Notes under the pieces: model-generated
Database searches by the model: none
Seen by the model: only the letters and a program-made list of their open reading frames with translations
Told to the model about the DNA's origin: nothing
Shown: in pieces, positions 1 through 6,937 of the stretch
Position numbering within the stretch: position 1 is the stretch's first letter
Layout of the letters: each line of letters starts with the position of its first letter
Made by a program: the position numbers and the translations under genes
DNA from: a virus
Virus record (IMG/VR): IMGVR_UViG_3300035670_001026
Coordinates: 1-28,199 of that record
Direction: 5' to 3' (one strand)
Length of the DNA: 28,199 nt

Positions 1-1
1 A

Positions 2-82
2 GAGCGACGCGGAATAGACTTAGACGCATCTTCAATCAACAAGTATCGTCGAGGAGAATTCGCTCATGTCATTAAAGGATGA
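2..82 (+). CDS. Possible 3' end of an upstream gene (partial)
   Basis: One forward frame is open from the window edge to a TGA at 80-82. It gives a short C-terminal tail (about 26 residues, ending ...EFAHVIKG) that would overlap the next start by 17 bases, in keeping with the packed arrangement of this operon. A second frame is also open to a TAA at 73-75, so the frame choice is uncertain. No function can be given. Confidence 0.3.
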   Translation, partial: ERRGIDLDASSINKYRRGEFAHVIKG

Positions 83-1253
83 ATTGAACGAGGAATCCCA
101 ACCGCCAGAGAACCAACGTGCATGGGCAGAAGTAACCCCTGATGGTGGTGAGATTTCTACCGGTGTGCTGCCTACACCTATCACATCAGACTGGACAGCA
201 ATACTTGTTGGGTTCGGTTTAGACCCAATGGTGTTTGAAGTTGTTGATGACACAGTACGAATGTCTAAGTGGCAGACATCTAAGCGTTTAGAGAACGGTG
301 ACAGAGATGTTGCATGGCTGTACTCGTATCGTGCCAGGTTCAGGCGTAAAGCAAACAGGGTTTTACCTGATGAAGATATTGAGGCGTTACGACAGAAGGT
401 TTCCAAATGGAAGCAACCGAAACGCGCTGTCAGCAAACCATCTGATGAGCCACCATGCACATTCGTAATCAACTGGGCTGACCTGCAACTAGGTAAATCT
501 GCTGGCGGTGGTGTCGAAGCAACCGTCGAACGGGTATTGGAATCATTGGAGAAAACAGTTCAGCAACTCCATGACCTTCGCCGTAAGGGCAGGAACATTG
601 AGGGTGCTGCATTAGTGAACATGGGTGATCCGTTTGAAGGTTGCGATGGGAACTATGCGAGCCAGCTCTTTACCGTTGAACTCACCCAACGTGAACAGTT
701 GTTACTCGGTGCAGACCTGTTCGCTAAAGGCATCAGCACCATCGCATCACTTGTTGATGTGTTGGATGTTGTTGGTGTGTTATGTAACCACGGGGAGTGG
801 ACACGCCGAAACGGGAAAGCCGTAACATCAGACTCAGACAACGCTGGTGGATTCCTGATGGATGTCCTGTACCGAATCCTTGACACACAGATACCGAACC
901 TTGAATGGACTATCCCACACGATGAGATGGTCACAACCAAAGTGTTATCCGATGTCAAACTTGCGTTCGCCCACGGCCACAAGATCACCGGCAAAGAAGT
1001 TGAATGGTTGAACTCACAGTCGATAATGATTCTGCGTGAACAAGGACGCGAACCTGACCTGTGGATCACCGCACACAAACATCATTTGCAAGTCACCGAT
1101 CATGGTGCGTACACCCGTATCCAATGCCCGTCAATGGATGGTGGGTCTAAGTGGTTCGCTGACTCTAAAGGTATTTGGTCTACCCCAGGTACGCTCACGC
1201 TGCTGGTGGGTCGCCATGACAAACGTAACTGGTCTGATCTGGAGGTCTTATGA
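66..1253 (+). CDS. Calcineurin-like metallophosphoesterase
   Basis: This 395-residue protein carries the ordered metal-ligand blocks of the calcineurin-like phosphoesterase fold: ADLQLGK (D139), MGD at 186-188, NHGEW at 241-245, AHGH at 302-305 and AHKHH at 336-340. Residues 1-125 lack these motifs and look like a basic phage-specific N-terminal domain, possibly DNA-binding. Family members hydrolyse phosphodiesters with a two-metal centre. In phages such proteins sit beside recombination genes and are often compared with the Mre11/SbcD nucleases. The YqaJ exonuclease and annealing protein lie less than 2 kb downstream, so a nuclease role in DNA processing is a reasonable inference; an RNA or nucleotide phosphatase is the alternative. 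The start is supported by GAGGAG at 50-55, and the stop overlaps the next ATG (ATGA). Confidence 0.8.
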   Translation: MSLKDELNEESQPPENQRAWAEVTPDGGEISTGVLPTPITSDWTAILVGFGLDPMVFEVVDDTVRMSKWQTSKRLENGDRDVAWLYSYRARFRRKANRVLPDEDIEALRQKVSKWKQPKRAVSKPSDEPPCTFVINWADLQLGKSAGGGVEATVERVLESLEKTVQQLHDLRRKGRNIEGAALVNMGDPFEGCDGNYASQLFTVELTQREQLLLGADLFAKGISTIASLVDVLDVVGVLCNHGEWTRRNGKAVTSDSDNAGGFLMDVLYRILDTQIPNLEWTIPHDEMVTTKVLSDVKLAFAHGHKITGKEVEWLNSQSIMILREQGREPDLWITAHKHHLQVTDHGAYTRIQCPSMDGGSKWFADSKGIWSTPGTLTLLVGRHDKRNWSDLEVL

Positions 1254-1630
1254 GTGACAAAAGCGAGTTGATGCTACAGATTGCTGAGGCAAAGAAATGC
1301 GTTGCTTTTTGGCGTGGTGTTGTTGGTGTTTTGGAATCTGACCTTGCTGCGTTGCCTAAAGCGAAACCCACGGGTGGTCGTGGCAAGGTAAGAAATAAAT
1401 CTATTCGAGACAGATTTGGTTACGAAGCGAAAACATGGATTGAGTCGGATCAAATTGAGTGGATAGTCATGCTTTACTGGCAAGCACAAGAGATTGAACA
1501 ACTCACAACCCAAGCACAAAAGGAACAGTGGATTTCTGAGCAGTCTGGTTGGAGTGTTAGTACTGTCCATGTTCAGCTCAGTTTGGCTCGCCAGCATGGT
1601 TTGATCCCAGACAAACGGTTTAAGCCATGA
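1250..1630 (+). CDS. Hypothetical protein, possible helix-turn-helix
   Basis: I do not recognise this 126-residue protein. It begins with a helical stretch (about residues 1-35), followed by a Gly/Arg/Lys-rich linker (about 40-55). The C-terminal half is helical and includes a segment (about 90-118) with the look of a recognition-helix region (WSVSTVHVQLSLARQHG). It could therefore bind DNA, but that is weak. The ATG overlaps the stop of the phosphoesterase gene by 4 bases, which implies translational coupling, and its own stop overlaps the next small ORF in the same way. Confidence 0.65.
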   Translation: MSDKSELMLQIAEAKKCVAFWRGVVGVLESDLAALPKAKPTGGRGKVRNKSIRDRFGYEAKTWIESDQIEWIVMLYWQAQEIEQLTTQAQKEQWISEQSGWSVSTVHVQLSLARQHGLIPDKRFKP

Positions 1631-1719
1631 AAGACGCACGTTTATGCGCCTGCGTATATCGTGGGGTGATCCCACGTAACCCTGACTGCGGAGAAAAACC
1701 CGATGACTTTGATGAATAG
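1627..1719 (+). CDS. 30-residue cysteine-containing peptide
   Basis: A 30-codon ORF starts with an ATGA overlap on the preceding stop and ends at TAG 1717-1719. Three cysteines (CAC near the N-terminus, then PDCG) could be part of a small metal site, although a fourth ligand is not obvious. Its 3' end overlaps the next gene by 17 bases. The support is mainly the stop/start overlap pattern, which recurs throughout this operon, so it may be real or merely a coupling peptide. Confidence 0.4.
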   Translation: MKDARLCACVYRGVIPRNPDCGEKPDDFDE

Positions 1720-1984
1720 AACCGTCGTTTACATCCAATGGGCTGACACCCACCTGTCCGAAGGTGGCTGGCTAGATATGCAGTCCTATGAGGACGATGG
1801 TGAATGTCTCGTAGACACCGTAGGGTTCCTAATACCAGTCGGTGAACCAGGTTCCAAAGATAACCATGTGACTGTTTGGCAAACCATTTGCAAAGAAGAA
1901 GGCATCCACGCTATACATATCCCTGTAGCGATGGTCCGTGACATGAAAGCGATTGACTTGACAGTAACCGTGTCACACCCCTAG
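1703..1984 (+). CDS. Hypothetical protein
   Basis: This is a 93-residue acidic protein with no recognised domain. Alternating hydrophobic stretches (RTVVYIQWAD, VDTVGFLIPVG, HAIHIPVAMV, AIDLTVTV) suggest a small mostly-beta fold. The ATG at 1703 is preceded by GGAG at 1689-1692; an internal ATG at 1712 is a possible alternative start. A 35-base gap then leads to the strong ribosome site of the exonuclease gene. Confidence 0.6.
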   Translation: MTLMNRTVVYIQWADTHLSEGGWLDMQSYEDDGECLVDTVGFLIPVGEPGSKDNHVTVWQTICKEEGIHAIHIPVAMVRDMKAIDLTVTVSHP

Positions 1985-2019
1985 ATTACAAATACAACTG
2001 CACAACCATAGGAGGAACA

Positions 2020-2970
2020 ATGCAGAATCTACACACCATCCCCAAGCCAACACACGGCAGCCAAGACTGGCTTAACCTACGTTGGGCAAACGAAAAAGGT
2101 GAGAAACGAATCACCGCATCAGTAGCCGCAGCAATTCACGGTGAACACAAATACACCACACCAGCAGACCTAGCGGTAGAACTATTGGCATCCACACCCC
2201 CTGTGCCAACAGAACAAAACGATGCGATGCGTCGAGGCACAATCCTTGAAGGCCCACTCATGAGTTGGGCAGGCGAAATCTTGCACGACTTCATCGTGGA
2301 ACCAGCAGAAATGTACTGCTACGAAGAAGCCGGTGTACGCCTCATGTCCACAATGGATGGTCGTTCAACTGTCGACGGAAAGTTTTATGAACTCAAAACA
2401 TATAACAAGCGATGGACGGGACAACTTTCCCGAACCTGGTACTGGCAAGGAGTTCAGCAAGCGATATGCACAGGTAGTCACGAAATCCACTGGATCATTT
2501 TTGATAGCGACCTCCAACTCCAGTTCCATACACAGACCGTAACTAGCGACGAAAAACAGGTTCACATAGAAGCAGCCCGCAAATTCTTGGGCTTCATCGA
2601 CATGGGCATGATGCCTGACGTGGCTGATCCCACCTATGACAACGCCAGTACGCTCTACCCCGAGGGTTACGGTAACACGGTCGTATTGGGGCATGAGGTG
2701 TATGCGAGTCTAGAACGATTGGCACAAGCCCGTGAACAGAAGAAGCAGGCTGAAGCTGTTGAGGAACTCATCAAGGGTGAGTTGGCGATGTTGTTGCAGG
2801 ACGCTGAGTATGGTGCGATTGACGGTGTTCAGGTCGTATCGTGGAAGAACAGCAAACGCACATCGTTTGACACCAAGAAGTTTGAGGCAGAGCATCCTGC
2901 ACTTGCAGAAAAGTTTAAGAAAACATCAACCTTCCGCACTATGCGGATCATCGCTAAGGAGGCGAAGTAA
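2020..2970 (+). CDS. YqaJ-like viral exonuclease (lambda-exonuclease family)
   Basis: This 316-residue protein has the YqaJ/lambda-exonuclease arrangement of the PD-(D/E)XK fold: an N-terminal GSQDWLNLRW and RITAS block (residues 13-34), RRGTILEG (E77), STMDGRS (D113), YELKTY (E124, K126) and WYWQGVQQA (Q143/Q147). This family degrades one strand of double-stranded DNA ends 5' to 3', leaving a 3' tail for an annealing protein. The Rad52-like annealing protein encoded immediately downstream (TAATG junction) is the expected partner. The C-terminal third is helical and Lys/Glu-rich, as is usual for phage members. AGGAGGA directly upstream is a near-ideal ribosome site, so the start is firm. Confidence 0.85.
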   Translation: MQNLHTIPKPTHGSQDWLNLRWANEKGEKRITASVAAAIHGEHKYTTPADLAVELLASTPPVPTEQNDAMRRGTILEGPLMSWAGEILHDFIVEPAEMYCYEEAGVRLMSTMDGRSTVDGKFYELKTYNKRWTGQLSRTWYWQGVQQAICTGSHEIHWIIFDSDLQLQFHTQTVTSDEKQVHIEAARKFLGFIDMGMMPDVADPTYDNASTLYPEGYGNTVVLGHEVYASLERLAQAREQKKQAEAVEELIKGELAMLLQDAEYGAIDGVQVVSWKNSKRTSFDTKKFEAEHPALAEKFKKTSTFRTMRIIAKEAK

Positions 2971-3938
2971 TGAAACTAGAAGAAATCATCAGCAAGTACG
3001 GCGTACCAGACCCGAAGATCGTAGGCAAACTACCTAAAGGTGGGATGCAACTTGACTTCGTAGGTCACGCAGACACACAGAAAGCCCTGTCAGAAATTGA
3101 CCCAACATGGTCGATGGAACCAGTTGCGTTCGACGAGTTTGGTTTGCCAGCGTTCCGTGTCGAGAATGGTATGGCACATATGGCCGCATGGATGACCGTT
3201 CTTGGTGTGCGTCGTTTAGGTGTCGGTTCGGTCCAGGCATCTAAGCCCGATCTCTATAAGGAACTCCTCTCCGATACCCTCAGAAATTGCGCCATGCGCC
3301 ACAACGTTTATCTCGCACTTTGGTCAAAGAGTGAATGGGAAGATGTCACTTACACCTCATCAACACCTTTGGTAAAGTCTGCACCAGCAAAACCCGTTGA
3401 CCCATTGGTGTCGATGGACAATATTAAGCGTTTCGTTGACACCTGCAAGAAGGAAGGGTTAGACCCAGATCAGGTGGCGAAGTCAGCGAAGATTGATCTT
3501 GCAGACCTGAGAGAATCGCAGATGCCACAGCTTCGCACAGCGTTCCGTTTGGCTGCAGACAGCAAGGCTCCTGTAGTTGAAGAAGATGTAGCGCAAGAAG
3601 ATGAACTGCCACCAGAAATCATGGACGATTTCAACCCCAACTTCAAAAACACCGAGGAAGCAGTCGCAGCAGTAATCAATATGTTCTCTGCCGAAGAAGT
3701 GGTTGCTGAGTCAAAGAAGAACCACCCTGCTAACGGCTCGCCACAGATCAAAGAACCTGGCGCACCGGCAACAGCGAAACAGATCGGTATGTTCAGGGCT
3801 TTGGCATCAGGCAAAGGCATAGCAACCAAAGCAGAGCAACTGTCTATGGCATCAGACTCAACGGGCCGTGTCATCGAAGCATTGGAGTCTTTGACCAAGT
3901 CTGAGATTTCTGAACTCATCACCATCCTGAAGGCGTAA
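2970..3938 (+). CDS. Rad52-like single-strand annealing protein
   Basis: This is a 322-residue protein. The N-terminal region (about 10-125) contains LPKGGMQLDFVGHADTQKAL, an IDPTW-x-M-EP block, LGVRRLGVG and KELLSDTLRNCAMR. These are the blocks I associate with Rad52/Sak/Erf-type phage annealing proteins of actinophages (FVGHA, DP.W..EP, LGV.R.GVG, K...SD..RN.A...). The middle (about 190-245) is acidic. The tail (about 260-322) begins PATAKQIGMFRALA, a small helical region common at the end of such proteins. It should anneal complementary single strands made by the YqaJ exonuclease whose stop it overlaps by one base. Family assignment rests on motif recognition, so Erf-like versus Rad52-like is not settled. 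Confidence 0.65.
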   Translation: MKLEEIISKYGVPDPKIVGKLPKGGMQLDFVGHADTQKALSEIDPTWSMEPVAFDEFGLPAFRVENGMAHMAAWMTVLGVRRLGVGSVQASKPDLYKELLSDTLRNCAMRHNVYLALWSKSEWEDVTYTSSTPLVKSAPAKPVDPLVSMDNIKRFVDTCKKEGLDPDQVAKSAKIDLADLRESQMPQLRTAFRLAADSKAPVVEEDVAQEDELPPEIMDDFNPNFKNTEEAVAAVINMFSAEEVVAESKKNHPANGSPQIKEPGAPATAKQIGMFRALASGKGIATKAEQLSMASDSTGRVIEALESLTKSEISELITILKA

Positions 3939-3940
3939 AC

Positions 3941-4471
3941 GTGAAGTTTGCTTATGCTGACCCGCCCTACTTGGGGAACGGGAAGCGGAGGTATGCACCA
4001 TTTCACGACAACTCAGAGCAATACGACACCAAAGACGCACACCTGCTCTTAGTGGATCGACTTGTTTCTGAATACCCTGACGGTTGGGCATTGTCATGCA
4101 ACCCCAAAGACCTTGCATGGTTGCTGCCTGCTATGCCAGAAGATGTACGTGTCTGTGCTTGGACTAAAACATTCCACCAAATCAGAGTGAACGTTTCTGT
4201 GCAGTACGCATGGGAGCCAGTAATCCTGTGGCATGGTCGTGACGTTCGACATCGCAGGCCGATGACACGCGACTGGACAAGTGGCTGTATTGCCATGCGA
4301 AAAGGTTTGCCTGGGGCTAAACCCAAATACTTTTTTGATTGGGTTATAGCGATGCTTGGCTATGAAGATGGTGATGTTATTGATGACATATTTCCAGGCA
4401 CAGGCGGCCTATCAGATGCGCTGGCAGTTTGGAGGTGGGACGATGGAACAGAACAGGAAGGATTACTGTGA
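3941..4471 (+). CDS. Small DNA methyltransferase (DPPY motif)
   Basis: This 176-residue protein starts MKFAYADPPY, so catalytic motif IV (DPPY, residues 7-10) is at the very N-terminus. The AdoMet-binding FxGxG motif (FPGTGG, 151-156) is at the C-terminus, preceded by a KYFFDWVIAMLG segment. This is the permuted order of beta-class amino-methyltransferases, which make N6-methyladenine or N4-methylcytosine. It lacks an obvious target-recognition domain, so it is a minimal enzyme, perhaps with short or relaxed specificity. The start is GTG, two bases after the annealing-protein stop. No cognate restriction enzyme is visible, so self-protection from host restriction or an epigenetic role is more likely than a restriction-modification pair. 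Confidence 0.8.
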   Translation: MKFAYADPPYLGNGKRRYAPFHDNSEQYDTKDAHLLLVDRLVSEYPDGWALSCNPKDLAWLLPAMPEDVRVCAWTKTFHQIRVNVSVQYAWEPVILWHGRDVRHRRPMTRDWTSGCIAMRKGLPGAKPKYFFDWVIAMLGYEDGDVIDDIFPGTGGLSDALAVWRWDDGTEQEGLL

Positions 4472-4898
4472 GGGAAACAGAGACAAATGTACGGTTGACG
4501 GCTGCCCCAAGTTCGGAACTTTGGGACGTGAAGCTCGTGACGGTAAGCGACGGGTCAAAGGATGTAACGATCCTGTTGCTCGCGGAAAACGATCACGAAC
4601 TAAAGGTGATAGCAAAGCTCGACGTGCTAGGAAGAAGTTGGGTCTTAGTGCGACAGGTAATGCAGGCACTCGCCATGAAGAACATTGGGGTGGCTACTTT
4701 CGTGTCGAAGTCAAAGCGGGCGCGCAGGTGGGTCCGATCGCTACTCGTTTCAACCAGGCTCGTTTACAATCTGAAGCATCAAAGTCGTTGGGTGACATAC
4801 GACCTTTCGCGATGATTGCCATGCCTGATGGCAGTAGTGACGGTATCGTGTTAATGACATTGGATGAGTTCGCGGAACTGGTTTCCCTTATCTCATAA
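4443..4898 (+). CDS. Cys-rich, putative PD-(D/E)XK-type protein
   Basis: The protein is 151 residues when started at the ATG 7 bases after GGAGGT (4431-4436); an in-frame start further upstream lacks such a site. Four cysteines in the first 45 residues (C9, C15, C20, and VKGC) suggest a zinc-binding knuckle, followed by a strongly basic stretch. The conserved-looking core, RHEEHWGGYFRVEVKAG, contains E...VEVK, reminiscent of the E-x-K of PD-(D/E)XK nucleases, and is followed by R.....Q and FAMIAMPDGSSDG. I recall this as a recurrent uncharacterised actinophage protein. A small nuclease or resolvase is a plausible but unproven role. It overlaps the methyltransferase by 29 bases. Confidence 0.6.
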   Translation: MEQNRKDYCEGNRDKCTVDGCPKFGTLGREARDGKRRVKGCNDPVARGKRSRTKGDSKARRARKKLGLSATGNAGTRHEEHWGGYFRVEVKAGAQVGPIATRFNQARLQSEASKSLGDIRPFAMIAMPDGSSDGIVLMTLDEFAELVSLIS

Positions 4899-4932
4899 GC
4901 ATTACCTAAAATTTGCTAGTCTTGGAGGACCG

Positions 4933-5427
4933 ATGAGATCACTTGTACGGCTATTTGCCGTTGCTCTAGTAGGGACGATTACCTTCGGCAGTATGGTTCA
5001 TGCTGCTGAAGCCCCTGCCAACCCTGCGAACCCGTCAGTATCGCCTCTCTCAGAGGCTTACAGAGCGTCTGACAAGGTTCTGGTGCTACCCGCCGAGGTC
5101 GTTCCGGAGGGTGTTCCGAAGGACAAATCGAAGCGTTGCCCCCAATGGGAAGGACACTTCGCAGAGTTCGGGCTACCAGTCCAAACGTTCTCATACATCG
5201 CATACAGGGAAAGCCGATGCAACCCGTCAGCCCATAACAAAACCCTGAATCGTAACGGTTCACAAGATAGGGGTCTCCTTCAGGTCAACTCGACCTGGGT
5301 TTCTGTAACGGCCAAACAATGTGCTTCACAAAGAGGCGATCTGTCGGTACTGTTTAATGTACGGTGCAACCTTGCGGTAGCCCGATACTTATACAGGAAC
5401 GGCGGGCTGAGGCATTGGAATCTATAG
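4933..5427 (+). CDS. Secreted lytic transglycosylase (SLT-like)
   Basis: The protein is 164 residues from the ATG that follows GGAGG (4924-4928); the longer frame upstream has no ribosome site. Residues 1-25 are a clear signal peptide (basic MRSLVR, hydrophobic core, MVHA-A cleavage region). The catalytic domain has AYRESRCNPSA with the expected glutamate E93, then DRGLLQVNSTW (GLLQVN, 114-119), the hallmark of lysozyme-like transglycosylases that cleave peptidoglycan glycan strands. Paired cysteines (C69, C96, C130, C145) fit an extracytoplasmic disulfide-containing enzyme. It probably acts as an endolysin exported by the host Sec system, although its position among DNA-processing genes is unusual for a lysis gene. 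Confidence 0.8.
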   Translation: MRSLVRLFAVALVGTITFGSMVHAAEAPANPANPSVSPLSEAYRASDKVLVLPAEVVPEGVPKDKSKRCPQWEGHFAEFGLPVQTFSYIAYRESRCNPSAHNKTLNRNGSQDRGLLQVNSTWVSVTAKQCASQRGDLSVLFNVRCNLAVARYLYRNGGLRHWNL

Positions 5428-5459
5428 ACGAATATCAAGACGACAACGAGGGAGAAGAA

Positions 5460-5750
5460 ATGTCGGCAGCCGAAGATTATTACAGTCTCGTCAACAACCA
5501 ATTCGGTTTCACTGAGCAAGCAGCGTGTCGAGGAGCAGGCCCAGACCTGTTCTTCCTGAACGAAGATGAAAAAGGTGCGAACCATATCAAGCTTGCCGAG
5601 GCACGAACTGTTTGCTTTGGTTGCAAAGTAAAAAAAGAATGTCTTGACTTTGCTATGGACAACAACATAAAGTCAGGTATCTGGGCAGGAACAACACCAC
5701 TACAGAGGAAGGCGTTACGACGTGAGTATAGAAACACCAATCGAGTTTGA
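5460..5750 (+). CDS. WhiB-family Fe-S transcriptional regulator
   Basis: This 96-residue protein has the WhiB signature: one cysteine in AACRG (C23), then VCFGC (C52, C55) and ECL (C61), the four ligands of a [4Fe-4S] cluster, followed by GIWAGTT (73-79) and a basic tail (RKALRREYR) that contacts DNA or the sigma factor. WhiB proteins are confined to Actinobacteria and their phages. They act with the primary sigma factor, and known phage versions alter host gene expression and superinfection. The start was chosen because GGAG at 5451-5454 sits 5 bases before this ATG; an upstream in-frame ATG overlaps the transglycosylase gene. It overlaps the next gene by 29 bases. Confidence 0.9.
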   Translation: MSAAEDYYSLVNNQFGFTEQAACRGAGPDLFFLNEDEKGANHIKLAEARTVCFGCKVKKECLDFAMDNNIKSGIWAGTTPLQRKALRREYRNTNRV

Positions 5751-5943
5751 GTTAGAGCAATACAAGGATCGCGTTGATGCGATGCAGATGGCGAACGAAC
5801 TGTTGCGTGAGGAGCGTGACCGTTACAAGGATGCTGCTGACTCACTTCATACAGAACTAGAGGCTTGTCGAGCAACCCTGAAGCAAGCAGAGTCCGTTAT
5901 CTCTAGACTGCGAAACCATATCGCGCAAGGCGTAGAACTTTAG
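5722..5943 (+). CDS. Small coiled-coil protein
   Basis: This 73-residue protein starts with GTG. Almost the entire length is a charged amphipathic helix (ELEQYKDRVDAMQMANELLREERDR..., then SLHTELEACRATLKQAESVISRLRNHI), so a dimeric coiled coil is likely. It overlaps the 3' end of the WhiB gene, and its stop codon shares a base with the GTG of the following PP-loop gene. It may be a scaffold or adaptor for neighbouring proteins; no function can be assigned. Confidence 0.6.
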   Translation: MSIETPIEFELEQYKDRVDAMQMANELLREERDRYKDAADSLHTELEACRATLKQAESVISRLRNHIAQGVEL

Positions 5944-6731
5944 TGCTGCATTGTGTGCAGTTCTCGACAGGCATTGGGTCTGCCGAAGTCGCTTTCAGAG
6001 TCCAGGATTTGGCTGCTTCCGATGACAGACTCGTTCTCTTGACAGCAGACACGATGGTTGAGGACGAAGATAACTGGCGTTTCGCTCACGAAGTTGTGGC
6101 AAAACTTTCACCACGTTGGGAATGGGTTGTCATCCGTGACGGAAGAACACCAATGCAGGTTGGCAGGGATCAGCGTTGTGTGCCGAACGACAGAATGGCT
6201 GTATGTTCCAAGATATTGAAACGCCAGGCATTAGATAGATGGATCAAACACAACTGCAAACCTGATAGTTCGATCATTTATTTAGGTTTTGACTGGACAG
6301 AGCCACACCGCCACGAGAGAGCGGCTCCATTGTGGGAGCCGTACACCATCGACTCGCCTCTAATGCGCGAACCATACATCGAGAAGTCTGCGCTTCTGCA
6401 AAAGTATCGAGAGTTGGGGATCGAGCCACCTCGTTTGTATTCTGTTGGCTTTAGTCACGCTAATTGCGGTGGTGCTTGTGTGCGGGGTGGGCAAGCTGCA
6501 TGGAAGATGTTGCTTGACTGGAACCGAGATCGTTTCCTTGAATGGGAGAACGAGGAAGAAGCAACAAGAACATACCTAAACAAAGATGTGGCCATGTTAA
6601 AAGAAACCAAGCAGGGTAAAACCACACCATTAACTTTGCGTAGATTTAGAGAACGTCTGGAGGATCAACCGACCATGTTTGATAAGGAAGATTGGGGTAC
6701 GTGCGGCTGCTTTATGGATGAAAATTCATGA
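5943..6731 (+). CDS. PP-loop / PAPS-reductase-like protein (first of two)
   Basis: This 262-residue protein is of the adenine-nucleotide alpha-hydrolase (PP-loop) superfamily. It has FSTGIGSAEVAFRV (7-20) at the nucleotide-binding loop, LLTADTMVEDEDNWRF (32-47), IRDGRTPMQV and DRMAVCSKILKRQALDRW (83-100). It then has NCGGACVRGGQAAW (174-187) and a terminal GTCGC (252-256). The cysteines C175, C179, C254 and C256 (and C88) could hold a metal or Fe-S cluster. Related proteins activate a substrate with ATP, often before sulfur transfer or reduction. The loop departs from the canonical SGGxDS, so true ATP pyrophosphatase activity is not assured. The GTG start shares one base with the previous TAG. 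Confidence 0.7.
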   Translation: MLHCVQFSTGIGSAEVAFRVQDLAASDDRLVLLTADTMVEDEDNWRFAHEVVAKLSPRWEWVVIRDGRTPMQVGRDQRCVPNDRMAVCSKILKRQALDRWIKHNCKPDSSIIYLGFDWTEPHRHERAAPLWEPYTIDSPLMREPYIEKSALLQKYRELGIEPPRLYSVGFSHANCGGACVRGGQAAWKMLLDWNRDRFLEWENEEEATRTYLNKDVAMLKETKQGKTTPLTLRRFRERLEDQPTMFDKEDWGTCGCFMDENS

Positions 6732-6937
6732 CTACATTTCCCGCTGTAGCAATCCTAGAGAAGTTGGGCGCGAGTGAATCGCACTCATCTGTTGCCGAGA
6801 AACTAGGGACAGAACGCACCACCGTTTACCATTGGCGTTGGTACAACACACAGTTATCGCCGTGGGCTGCCGACAGGTATGCAGTCAAACTCGGCTTTCA
6901 TCCATCTGAAATCTGGGAAGATTGGTTTACAGCATGA
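6728..6937 (+). CDS. Small helix-turn-helix protein
   Basis: This 69-residue protein is nearly all one HTH domain. The segment SSVAEKLGTERTTVYHWRWYNTQLSPWAADRYAVKLGFHPSEIW resembles Cro/excisionase-type DNA-binding domains, with the turn near AEKLGTERTTVYHW (about residues 23-36). It lies between two PP-loop genes with 4-base ATGA overlaps on both sides, so it is co-translated with them. It could be a local repressor or a DNA-binding partner that targets the flanking enzymes. Confidence 0.7.
   Translation: MTTFPAVAILEKLGASESHSSVAEKLGTERTTVYHWRWYNTQLSPWAADRYAVKLGFHPSEIWEDWFTA

Noticed and set aside
4429-4815. Alternative forward ORF of 128 codons
   Set aside because: Overlaps the 151-residue gene in another frame; its sequence lacks recognisable blocks, and the ribosome site fits the other frame.
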